Shown: piece after piece, positions 1 through 5,717 of the stretch
How the letters are laid out: every line of letters starts with the position of its first letter
Numbering within the stretch: the first letter of the stretch is position 1
DNA from: Gulosibacter sediminis
GTDB lineage: Bacteria; Actinomycetota; Actinomycetes; Actinomycetales; Microbacteriaceae
Length of the DNA stretch: 9,081 nucleotides
Assembly: GCF_014904065.1 (NCBI RefSeq)
Contig: NZ_JACXJG010000036.1
Location: 15,393 to 24,473, forward strand
Direction: 5' to 3'
Made by a program: the position numbers and the translations under genes
Notes under the pieces: generated by a model
Told to the model about the DNA's origin: nothing
Databases searched by the model: none
What the model saw: the letters and a program-made list of their open reading frames with translations, nothing else

Positions 1-2
1 GC

Positions 3-263
3 CTCGGCGCCGATGCCGAGGTGCTCGTGCACGAGGATGAGCTTGCGGTGCGCGCCGTCAACGAGCACCACCTGCACCGCGAGAAGCCGCACCCGTACGA
101 GCGCTGGCACGATGAGCCCGAGCTTGCCGAGATCATCCGCTCGCGTGGCGACGCGGTGCGCGAGTTCGCCGCGGACTTCGACGCGCACGACTTTCTGCGC
201 GCCCACGGGGTGTCGGATGCGGCGGTCGAGCGGGCCTGCGACTGGCTGATCGCGCCCCGCTAG
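3..263 (+). CDS. C-terminal fragment of an unrecognised protein (5' end outside window)
   Basis: An open frame enters from the left edge and ends at TAG 261-263, leaving about 86 C-terminal residues. The fragment is charged and His-rich, with a run HHLHREKPHPYERWHDEPEL followed by predicted helices and a closing CDWLIAPR. I see no signal peptide, membrane segment or catalytic motif that identifies a family. The frame has strong high-GC third-position bias and ends 17 bp before the stop of a convergent gene, which suits a real gene. The fragment cannot be assigned a function; the N-terminal part would be needed. Confidence 0.7.
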   Translation, partial: LGADAEVLVHEDELAVRAVNEHHLHREKPHPYERWHDEPELAEIIRSRGDAVREFAADFDAHDFLRAHGVSDAAVERACDWLIAPR

Positions 264-280
264 CGACGGCTGAGCCGGGC

Positions 281-736
281 CTAGAGCACGTGCAGGCGTT
301 GGGCCCGCCAGCGACCCCGGTACGACTCGAGCCGGATCGCGACCGCGCGGCAGCGGCTGCCGAGGTCGACGATGACGGTCGACTCGACGACGCCTTCGCG
401 AGGCGACTGCCAGATGCAGCGGATCGGCTCGATCTTCGGGCGCATCGCCACCCCGCCGCGGCGCTGCCGGGCGCGGGCCGCGTGCTGCGCCCGCGCGAGC
501 AGTTTGCTCGCGACCTCGGGCGCCAGCCAGCGCGTCAGCTGTTCGATTTCGCGGATGCCCGCCATCGCCTCGAACACGCCGCGCGCGAGGTTACGGAGCA
601 TCGGCTCGGGGTCGCCCGTCGGGGCAGCGGTGCCGCTCGGCGCGGGAAGTGCAGTGAGCACGCCCTCGCCAAATCGCAGCGGTTGCGGAACATCGTCGTT
701 GAGGGCGGTGGAGAGGCGCGACTGCGGCTGGGGCAT
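281..736 (-). CDS. Rv3235 family protein (DUF6459-like), 151 aa
   Basis: This is a small cytoplasmic protein of unknown function that resembles the actinobacterial Rv3235 family. The first 45 or so residues are low in complexity. A helical, Arg/Ala-rich middle (roughly residues 45-95, ending in ARAQHAARARQRR) follows. The C-terminal beta-rich region carries the family-like ending, with VIVDLGSRCRAVAIRLE, then GRWRAQRLHVL at the very end. Family members are often found near secA, although secA is not in this window. I chose the ATG at 734-736 because AGGAG lies 6 nt upstream on the minus strand. An in-frame ATG at 851-853 would add 39 residues unlike the family and has no ribosome site. The upstream region holds two DnaA-box-like nonamers. 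The family call rests on recall of the C-terminal pattern. Confidence 0.75.
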   Translation of the reverse strand: MPQPQSRLSTALNDDVPQPLRFGEGVLTALPAPSGTAAPTGDPEPMLRNLARGVFEAMAGIREIEQLTRWLAPEVASKLLARAQHAARARQRRGGVAMRPKIEPIRCIWQSPREGVVESTVIVDLGSRCRAVAIRLESYRGRWRAQRLHVL

Positions 737-815
737 CGTTGGCTCCTGTCGAGAGGCAGGCGTACGTCGCCATTCAACAATCTGGGGCCAGGCCGTGGGG
801 TGTTTCGGCAAAATC

Positions 816-824
816 TGTGGATAA
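816..824 (-). promoter_or_regulatory. DnaA-box nonamer 1 (TTATCCACA)
   Basis: The plus strand reads TGTGGATAA, so the minus strand carries a perfect TTATCCACA, the classical high-affinity DnaA-binding nonamer. It sits in the intergenic region between the Rv3235-family gene and the divergent gene starting at 903. It is 40 bp (about four helical turns) from the second box and in the same orientation. The sequence match is certain; binding is inferred. Confidence 0.55.
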
Positions 825-855
825 GTCCACCCCTCGGCTGACGCGCGAATCATCC

Positions 856-864
856 TGTGGATAA
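856..864 (-). promoter_or_regulatory. DnaA-box nonamer 2 (TTATCCACA)
   Basis: A second perfect TTATCCACA (minus strand) lies directly against the putative -35 element TTGACG at 866-871 of the gene starting at 903. A bound protein here would abut or compete with RNA polymerase. It is part of a 15-mer, CCTGTGGATAACTTG (854-868), repeated exactly at 1833-1847. Confidence 0.55.
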
Positions 865-865
865 C

Positions 866-902
866 TTGACGGTTCGTGGTCGAGATGCATCAGACTGTTG
901 GG
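866..902 (+). promoter_or_regulatory. Putative promoter for the gene at 903, apparently leaderless
   Basis: TTGACG at 866-871 is a good -35 match. CAGACT at 891-896 resembles the actinobacterial -10 TANACT, with a 19-bp spacer that is slightly long. Six bases separate the hexamer from GTG at 903, the spacing expected when transcription starts at the start codon. No Shine-Dalgarno sequence precedes 903. Confidence 0.4.
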
Positions 903-1511
903 GTGCGCTGGAATGACCTCTTCGACGACCTCGCGGGGCAGTTTGACGCCGAACACGAGCGGGCCCGGCGCCTCGAGGCAGTCGAAGACGAACGCCTCCG
1001 CGTCGCGCGCACCACGCTGCGCCAGCGCCTCGCCGCGCTGCAGGCGGCGCTCGAGCCGGGGGAGTGCATCGACCTTGAGCTCCTCAGCGGCGACCGCCTG
1101 CGCGCCGAGCCGATCGAGTTCGGCGCCGAATGGTTCTTCGCCAGGCTCCCGTCGGTCGCGGGCCACTACGCGAGCGTGCTCGTGCCGCTCGCGGGCATGG
1201 GGTCGGTCATACTCACGCGCAGCCAGCTCGATCGATCGCTCGCGCCGCGACCCGAGGCGCCCGAGTCGCTTACGGCCCGGCTCGGCTTCGTCATGCCGCT
1301 GCGCGATCTGGCTCGTCGACGCGTGCACTGCGAGTTGACCACCACGCTTGGTGTGCTGCGCGGCACCATCGATCTCGTCGCGCGCGATCACCTCGACCTC
1401 GCGGTACACGATCTCGATACGCCGCGGCGCACGCCCGACGTGGCGGCCTTTCGTGTCGTGCCGCTCCACGAGATTCGCCTCGTGCGCGTCGCCGGCGACG
1501 TCGCGAATTAG
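903..1511 (+). CDS. Uncharacterised protein with possible duplicated Sm-like beta-barrel, 202 aa
   Basis: This is an unrecognised soluble protein. From GTG 903, residues about 1-50 form a charged amphipathic helix, likely coiled coil (DAEHERARRLEAVEDERLR and onward). After that come two beta-rich segments with matching patterns. Segment A is about residues 55-105 (IDLELLSGDRLRAEPIEFG, then VLVPLAGMGSVIL). Segment B is about residues 141-198 (VHCELTTTLGVLRGTIDLV, then FRVVPLHEIRLVRV). Each has the form strand, Gly turn, strand, then a VPL-containing strand, reminiscent of Sm-like small barrels; this fold idea is inference. In-frame GTG 876 and ATG 885 would give longer forms but lack ribosome sites, and a leaderless start at 903 fits the promoter. 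The stop TAG overlaps the convergent gene's stop (TTAG, 1508-1511). Confidence 0.8.
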   Translation: MRWNDLFDDLAGQFDAEHERARRLEAVEDERLRVARTTLRQRLAALQAALEPGECIDLELLSGDRLRAEPIEFGAEWFFARLPSVAGHYASVLVPLAGMGSVILTRSQLDRSLAPRPEAPESLTARLGFVMPLRDLARRRVHCELTTTLGVLRGTIDLVARDHLDLAVHDLDTPRRTPDVAAFRVVPLHEIRLVRVAGDVAN

Positions 1512-1795
1512 TTGTTGCTGTCGCGCCAGCTGCCCGAGCTGGTGATCTCGGGGATGTCGATGAATTCCTGTTGCCCGAACATCGCCTCGCGGCGGCGAGC
1601 CTCGTACTGATCGGCGACGAAGCGCTCGAGTTCGAGCTGTTCGACGCGCAGGGCGCCGGCCGACCCGATGCGGATCGCGGCGAGTTCGTTGGACTCGACG
1701 AGGTCGCGGACGACGTCGAGTTCGACGTTGAGGATCTCGGCAACGTCGGAGAGGGTGAGGAAACGGGGAAGCCCCTGGCTGGGGTTCGAAGACAT
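1508..1795 (-). CDS. BldC/excisionase-like helix-turn-helix protein, 95 aa
   Basis: This is a small DNA-binding protein of the MerR-like winged-helix, excisionase-family type (HTH_17 fold). Residues about 12-62 contain the HTH core: FLTLSDVAEILNVELDVVRDL gives the first helices and turn, and LAAIRIGSAGALRVEQLELERF gives the wing and last helix. The C-terminal 30 residues are charged, then Ser/Asn-rich and probably disordered. Lone proteins of this class act as transcription factors or as recombination directionality factors. With no integrase or phage gene nearby, a regulator is likelier. The ATG at 1793-1795 has only TGAGG one base away on the minus strand, too close for normal pairing. A -10-like GATACT lies exactly 6 nt upstream, suggesting a leaderless message. 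Targets are unknown. Confidence 0.8.
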   Translation of the reverse strand: MSSNPSQGLPRFLTLSDVAEILNVELDVVRDLVESNELAAIRIGSAGALRVEQLELERFVADQYEARRREAMFGQQEFIDIPEITSSGSWRDSNN

Positions 1796-1801
1796 GCCTC
1801 A

Positions 1802-1807
1802 AGTATC
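1802..1807 (-). promoter_or_regulatory. Putative -10 element of the HTH gene (leaderless type)
   Basis: On the minus strand GATACT is followed by six bases and then the ATG at 1795. This matches the TANNNT-N6-ATG pattern of actinobacterial leaderless genes except for the first base. No clear -35 is visible 16-19 bp upstream. Confidence 0.35.
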
Positions 1808-1834
1808 CCAGCGATTCCCTGCACGCTCGCCGCC

Positions 1835-1843
1835 TGTGGATAA
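1835..1843 (-). promoter_or_regulatory. DnaA-box nonamer 3 (TTATCCACA)
   Basis: A third perfect TTATCCACA (minus strand) lies in the divergent region between the HTH gene (minus) and the SAF-domain gene (plus), in the same orientation as the other two. It sits about 28 bp upstream of the putative -10 of the HTH gene, and so inside its promoter zone. Confidence 0.55.
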
Positions 1844-1875
1844 CTTGCCCAGCGAGTTCGGACGATGTCGCAACA

Positions 1876-1881
1876 TAGACA
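1876..1881 (+). promoter_or_regulatory. Possible -10 element for the SAF/CpaE-like operon
   Basis: TAGACA matches the actinobacterial -10 pattern fairly well and would start transcription near 1888, giving a leader of about 44 nt before GTG 1932. No well-spaced -35 is visible; TTGCCC at 1845-1850 is 25 bp away, too far. Weak call. Confidence 0.25.
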
Positions 1882-1931
1882 CGTCAAGGCGGACGAGCCT
1901 CCGCCAATGCCCGCGAACAAGGAGCGCTCAC

Positions 1932-2540
1932 GTGGCACAAGGTCGCAGAACCCGAGTCGATCCGCGACTCATTATCGGCATCGTGCTCGTTGCCGGCTCG
2001 ATCGCGGGCGTCGTCGGCGTCGTGCAATCTACGGCGCAAACGACGACGGTCTACGCACTGGGGCAGGCTGTCGCCGCGGGCGACACGATCACCGCCGAGC
2101 AACTCACCGCGGTCGAGGTGTCGGCGGCTACGCCGACCGAGCTCTACCTCACCGAGGCGAGCGCCGAGAGCTACATCGCTACCCGGCCCATCGGCGCGGG
2201 TGAGCTCGTGCCGCTCACGGCGCTCGGCGACGCCGACACCTCGAGCGCGGCCGTGGTCGTCAGTATCCCTGGCGAACTGCCCGGCGGCATCAGCACCGGC
2301 ACGACGGTCGAAATCTGGTCGGCCGCCGCGGGTGAGCGGATGGGCACCTACGACGCGCCGCAGGTGCTCGTCGCGCAGGCGCAGGTCATTCGCGTGATCG
2401 AGCAGGACGACTTCGTCGCCACCGCACAGGTCGACGTCGAACTGCGCATTCCCGACGACGAGGTCGCGACGGTCATGAGCGCGACCTCGAACGGGGCGCG
2501 GCTACAGCTCGTGCCGCTGCACGAACCGGTGCGGGAGTAG
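1932..2540 (+). CDS. SAF-domain protein, CpaB-like, membrane-anchored, 202 aa
   Basis: The N-terminus is basic (MAQGRRTRVDPR). One transmembrane helix at about residues 13-33 (LIIGIVLVAGSIAGVVGVV) follows, so most of the protein should lie outside the membrane. Residues about 40-105 are an SAF-type domain (AVAAGDTITAEQLTAVEV, then YIATRPIGAGELVPLTAL), as in CpaB/RcpC proteins of Flp/Tad pilus systems. The remainder is a beta-rich domain with IPGELPGGISTGTTVEIW. The GTG start at 1932 is preceded by AAGGAG at 1919-1924, 7 nt away; more upstream in-frame codons overlap the divergent gene and were rejected. It is followed 3 nt later by a CpaE-like gene, so the two are probably co-transcribed. No tadA, tadB, tadC or pilin gene is present in the window, so a role in pili is not established. 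Confidence 0.85.
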   Translation: MAQGRRTRVDPRLIIGIVLVAGSIAGVVGVVQSTAQTTTVYALGQAVAAGDTITAEQLTAVEVSAATPTELYLTEASAESYIATRPIGAGELVPLTALGDADTSSAAVVVSIPGELPGGISTGTTVEIWSAAAGERMGTYDAPQVLVAQAQVIRVIEQDDFVATAQVDVELRIPDDEVATVMSATSNGARLQLVPLHEPVRE

Positions 2541-2543
2541 CTC

Positions 2544-3899
2544 GTGGCGCGCATCATCCTGGCCGTGGATTACGACGTTGAGGCGAATCTGCTCGAGGGC
2601 ATCATCCGGGCCGGCCACGAGATCGTCGACCGCGTCACCGGCGCTGCCTCGCTCGCGGCCGCGGTCGAGCGCGCCCGGCCCGAGCTCGTGCTCGCGCAGG
2701 CTGGCCCCGAGACGCTCAATCCACGGAGCCTCGCCGCCTGCGATGGCGCCGGTGCCCGCACGATCGCCGTCGTGGGGAACGAGGCCGAACGCAGGCAGGC
2801 AACCGAGCTCGGGCTCGTCGACCGCATCCGCGCCGACGACAGGTGGGATGCGGTTGAGCGGCTGCTCGAGGGGGAGGCCGCCCGCGCTGCGCCGCCCGTC
2901 ACAGCCCAGACCGAGCCAGAGGAGCCGCCACGCAGTCGCAAGGACCGCCGCCGCGAAGAATCGCGTCGAGGCCGACGCAGCCCGCAGCGCGAGGTGCCGC
3001 CGCCGATCGAGCCGAGCGCGCCACCGGTTCCGGCGCCCGGCCGCATCCTCGCCGTCTGGGGCCCGCACGGTTCGCCGGGCGTCACCACCGTGGCGATCGC
3101 CCTCGCGGCGTCGCTCGTGAACCAGGGCCGGCGGGTGCTGCTCGTCGACGCCGACACGTATGGCGGGGCCGTCGCACCGGCGCTCGGCATCGCCGACGAG
3201 GCACCGGGGCTCGCGGCCGCCTGCCGCCTCGCCGGCGCGGGCTCGCTCTCGGCAGTCGAACTCGATCGCGTGAGCTCGGAGGTCGCCTGTGCGCGCGGCA
3301 CCCTGCGTGTGCTCTCGGGCATCAGTAACCCTGCCCGCTGGCCCGAGCTGCCGAGCGAGCGGATGCGCGCGGTGCTGGGGCTCGCGCGCGATGAGTACGA
3401 GTTCGTCGTCGTCGACGTCGGCTTCAACCTCGAGCGAGACGAGGAACTCGTGAGCGATGTCGCGGCGCCTCGTCGCAACGCCGCCGCGCACGCCGCGATC
3501 GAGGTGGCGGATGCTGTGGTCGCGGTCGGCGAAGCAACCCCGGTTGGGCTGCAGCGCTACCTGCGGGCGCGGCTCGGCCTTGTCGATCTGCGTGGCGATG
3601 CGACCCACCTCGAGACGGTCATCACCCGCCTGCGCCGCGGGGCGGTCGGCGCCGATTCGGCCGGCCAGGTGCGGCAGGTGTTGCTGCGTTTTGGCGGCAT
3701 TGAACGCGCCACCCTGCTGCCCGATGACTCCAAGGCCGTCGACCGGGCGATGGCCGAGGCGATCGCGGTGGTCGATGCGGCGCCGAGGTCACAACTCGCG
3801 AAGCAGCTCGACGCGCTCGCCCTTCGGCTCGGTCACGTTGCCGACGCCGCGGCACCGCTTCCGGCGGATCTCCAATCAGATCGCTCACTCGTCCAATAA
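2544..3899 (+). CDS. CpaE-like P-loop (MinD/ParA superfamily) protein with pseudo-receiver domain, 451 aa
   Basis: Residues about 1-110 look like the receiver-like N-terminal domain of CpaE proteins (ARIILAVDYDVEANLLEGII, then ELVLAQAGPETL). The position where receivers keep a phosphoacceptor Asp appears to be Gln52, so phosphorylation is unlikely. A basic, Pro/Arg-rich linker spans about 112-165. The MinD/ParA-like domain follows: Walker A region GPHGSPGVTT at 173-182, DADTYGG from 202, and Walker B FVVVDVGFN at 287-295. Both lysines of the usual KGGxGKT motif are absent (His175 and Val180), so ATP hydrolysis may be weak or lost. In CpaE-type systems such proteins position or regulate a pilus or secretion machine. 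GTG 2544 has GGGAG 6 nt upstream and lies 3 nt after the SAF gene. The stop TAA overlaps the putative promoter of the kinase gene. Confidence 0.85.
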   Translation: MARIILAVDYDVEANLLEGIIRAGHEIVDRVTGAASLAAAVERARPELVLAQAGPETLNPRSLAACDGAGARTIAVVGNEAERRQATELGLVDRIRADDRWDAVERLLEGEAARAAPPVTAQTEPEEPPRSRKDRRREESRRGRRSPQREVPPPIEPSAPPVPAPGRILAVWGPHGSPGVTTVAIALAASLVNQGRRVLLVDADTYGGAVAPALGIADEAPGLAAACRLAGAGSLSAVELDRVSSEVACARGTLRVLSGISNPARWPELPSERMRAVLGLARDEYEFVVVDVGFNLERDEELVSDVAAPRRNAAAHAAIEVADAVVAVGEATPVGLQRYLRARLGLVDLRGDATHLETVITRLRRGAVGADSAGQVRQVLLRFGGIERATLLPDDSKAVDRAMAEAIAVVDAAPRSQLAKQLDALALRLGHVADAAAPLPADLQSDRSLVQ

Positions 3900-3902
3900 T
3901 GT
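3897..3902 (+). promoter_or_regulatory. Putative -10 of the pdtaS gene, overlapping the upstream stop codon
   Basis: TAATGT fits TANNNT and its first three bases are the TAA stop of the CpaE-like gene. Six bases (GGAGGC) separate it from GTG 3909, the leaderless spacing. The GGAGG at 3903-3907 is only one base from the GTG, too near to work as a normal ribosome site for that codon. Readthrough from the upstream operon is also possible. No convincing -35 is seen. Confidence 0.35.
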
Positions 3903-3908
3903 GGAGGC

Positions 3909-5414
3909 GTGTCGAGCCTCACCAATCTCATACAACGCCACAGCGACCTCGATTCGAGTGATCGCGAGTGGCTCATGCTGCTGCTTGCTGACTGGCAGCT
4001 GCTCGCCGACCTCGCCCTCGCCGATCTCGTGCTCTGGGTGCGCGACTCCGAGGCTCGCTGGGTGGCGGTCAGCCAAGCGCGACCGGCGTCGGCGCCGACC
4101 CTGTTCTATCGCGATCTCATCGGTCAGCGCGTGCGCGAGCAGTGGGAGATGGAGGTCGAGGCGGTCTACCAGCGCGGCGTGACGATTCGCTCATCCGCCC
4201 CCGACTGGTTCGACGAGATTCCCGCGCAGCTCACGACGAGCCCAGTGTTCTCGACACGCCACGCCGACGGCCGGGCGCAGCGCTCCGAGCGGCCGATCGC
4301 GATCATCACGCGGCACACGAACCTCGCCGGCACACGGCAGCCGACGCGGCAGGAGGTCACGTTCCGCGAATGCTCGGAGGACCTCTTCGACATGATCGCG
4401 GCGGGGGACTTTCCCGATCTCGACGCCCCCGAGTTCTCCCGTCGCGGCGCGCCCCGGGCCTCGGACGGCCTCGTGCGGCTCGACACCGACGGCGTCGTCA
4501 CCTTTGCGAGCGCGAACGCCCTCTCGGCACTGAACAAGCTCGGCTTCGGTGGCGAGCTCGAGGGCGAGATCTTTTCGGAAGTTGCCTCGACCCTTGTCGA
4601 CGACAAGCGCAACGTCACGGTCGACGAGGCGTTGCCGCTCGTCGTGACCGGCCGTGCCCCATGGATGAGCGATGTGGATGCGCGCGGCGTCACGGTCACG
4701 CTGCGCGCGATTCCGCTGCGCCGCGGCGGCGAGCGGCTCGGCGCGATCGTGCTTTGCCGCGACACGACCGACGTGCGCAACCAGATGCAGGAACTCATCA
4801 CCAAAGACGCGACGATCCGTGAGATCCACCACCGAGTGAAGAACAACCTGCAGACCGTCGCGGCGCTGCTGCGCATCCAGGCCCGCCGGGCGAAGGCCGA
4901 CGAGGCCCGAGAGTCACTGCTGCAGGCGATGCGTCGCGTCTCGTCGATCGCGGTCGTGCACGACACCCTGTCGGGCGGCTTCTCGCAGTCGGTCGACTTC
5001 GACGAGGTGTTCGCGCGGGTCATGCGGCTCGCCACGGAGGTCGCCGGCGGCACCGGCACCGAGGTACGACCGGTGCTCGAGGGTTCGTTTGGCTCGGTGC
5101 CAAGCGAGTTCGCGACCCCGCTCGCCCTCGCGTTGACCGAGCTCGTGACGAACGCGGTCGAGCACGGATTCCCGGCGGGCAGCTCCGACGGCCAAGTCGC
5201 CGTCACGGTCGAGCGCGACGACGACAATCTTGCCATTCAGGTGCGCGACAACGGCGTGGGCATGGTCGGCGGCCACGAGGGCTCGGGCCTCGGCACGCAG
5301 ATTGTGCGCACGCTCGTCGAGGGTGAGCTGGGCGGCGCCATCGCGTGGCAGGAGAACCCGGCGGGCGGCACGCTCGTGCAGATCAGCATCCCGCGCCGCT
5401 GGGGCGTCGGGTGA
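3909..5414 (+). CDS. pdtaS: PdtaS-type sensor histidine kinase, 501 aa
   Basis: This is a soluble two-component sensor kinase closely resembling M. tuberculosis PdtaS (Rv3220c), also 501 aa, whose partner PdtaR is an ANTAR-domain response regulator that binds RNA. Domains in order: an N-terminal GAF-like domain (about 1-150, with DWQLLADLALADLVLWVRD), a PAS domain (about 185-290, with DGLVRLDTDGVVTFASANAL), a HisKA_2 dimerisation domain containing EIHHRVKNNLQTVAALLR with phosphoacceptor candidates His307/His308, and a HATPase domain with N-box Asn415, G1 box DNGVGM from 447 and G2 box GSGLG from 458. No transmembrane segment is visible. The GTG start gives MSSLTNL, matching the mycobacterial MSTLGDL start. 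No pdtaR gene is in the window; in mycobacteria it also lies elsewhere. Mycobacterial PdtaS has been linked to nitric oxide and copper responses; the ligand here is unknown. Confidence 0.93.
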   Translation: MSSLTNLIQRHSDLDSSDREWLMLLLADWQLLADLALADLVLWVRDSEARWVAVSQARPASAPTLFYRDLIGQRVREQWEMEVEAVYQRGVTIRSSAPDWFDEIPAQLTTSPVFSTRHADGRAQRSERPIAIITRHTNLAGTRQPTRQEVTFRECSEDLFDMIAAGDFPDLDAPEFSRRGAPRASDGLVRLDTDGVVTFASANALSALNKLGFGGELEGEIFSEVASTLVDDKRNVTVDEALPLVVTGRAPWMSDVDARGVTVTLRAIPLRRGGERLGAIVLCRDTTDVRNQMQELITKDATIREIHHRVKNNLQTVAALLRIQARRAKADEARESLLQAMRRVSSIAVVHDTLSGGFSQSVDFDEVFARVMRLATEVAGGTGTEVRPVLEGSFGSVPSEFATPLALALTELVTNAVEHGFPAGSSDGQVAVTVERDDDNLAIQVRDNGVGMVGGHEGSGLGTQIVRTLVEGELGGAIAWQENPAGGTLVQISIPRRWGVG

Positions 5415-5421
5415 CAAACGA

Positions 5422-5452
5422 AGTGCCTCGACGAAAAATCCGCCGAGGCACT
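5422..5452. terminator. Bidirectional hairpin between pdtaS and whiB1
   Basis: AGTGCCTCG (5422-5430) and CGAGGCACT (5444-5452) form a perfect 9-bp stem, which can extend inward by a CG/CG pair past one mismatch, leaving an A-rich loop. It lies between the stops of two convergent genes. On the minus strand the hairpin is followed by a modestly T-rich TCGTTTGTC; on the plus strand the T content is lower (GAGTTGCTTGG). It probably serves both genes. Confidence 0.8.
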
Positions 5453-5468
5453 GAGTTGCTTGGCTGGG

Positions 5469-5717
5469 TTAGCTGGCGCGGCGGGCGCGCGCAGCGCGAC
5501 GCTTGAGCGCGCGACGCTCGTCCTCCGAGAGGCCACCCCAAACGCCAGAATCCTGGTTCGTGTCGAGTGCGTACTGCAGGCACTGCTCGGTTACCGGGCA
5601 GCGCGAGCAGATTGACTTGGCGGCGTCGATCTGTTCAATCGCGGGGCCGGTGTTGCCAACCGGGAAGAACAGCTCGGGGTCAGCATGCAAGCATGCAGCG
5701 CGATCACGCCAATCCAT
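5469..5717 (-). CDS. whiB1: WhiB1-type Fe-S transcriptional regulator, 82 aa
   Basis: This is a WhiB-family protein that holds a 4Fe-4S cluster and acts in transcription, in mycobacteria through sigma factor region 4. The four cluster cysteines are Cys9, Cys37, Cys40 and Cys46 (CSRCPVTEQC), at the same positions as in M. tuberculosis WhiB1 (Rv3219). The GVWGG turn follows at 58-62, and then the basic tail SEDERRALKRRAARARRAS for DNA contact. WhiB1 is known to react with nitric oxide through its cluster. The ATG at 5715-5717 gives MDWRDRA, matching the family start, and has AAGGAG 9 nt upstream. An in-frame ATG at 5748-5750 would add 11 residues and was rejected. It converges on pdtaS as in Mycobacterium. 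Confidence 0.95.
   Translation of the reverse strand: MDWRDRAACLHADPELFFPVGNTGPAIEQIDAAKSICSRCPVTEQCLQYALDTNQDSGVWGGLSEDERRALKRRAARARRAS

Noticed and set aside
816..864. Chromosomal replication origin
   Set aside because: There are only two DnaA boxes here and no dnaA, dnaN, gyrB or AT-rich unwinding region, so a regulatory or titration role is more likely.
1508..1795. Excisionase of a mobile element
   Set aside because: The fold resembles excisionases, but there is no integrase, attachment-site repeat or phage gene nearby. A BldC-like regulator fits better.
774..1802. Long open frame of 342 codons on the minus strand
   Set aside because: It lies opposite the well-supported genes at 903-1511 and 1508-1795. 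Its translation is Arg/His-rich with no domain, typical of antisense frames in GC-rich DNA.
1668..1931. N-terminal extension of the SAF gene by 88 codons
   Set aside because: It would overlap the divergent HTH gene and the third DnaA box, and the GTG at 1932 has a well-placed AAGGAG.
2502..3608. Long open frame of 368 codons on the minus strand
   Set aside because: It is the antisense shadow of the CpaE-like gene, which has clear P-loop-family motifs and a ribosome site.
4166..5236. Long open frame of 356 codons on the minus strand
   Set aside because: It is the shadow of the histidine kinase. The translation is Ser/Arg-rich and the opposite strand holds HisKA_2 and HATPase motifs.
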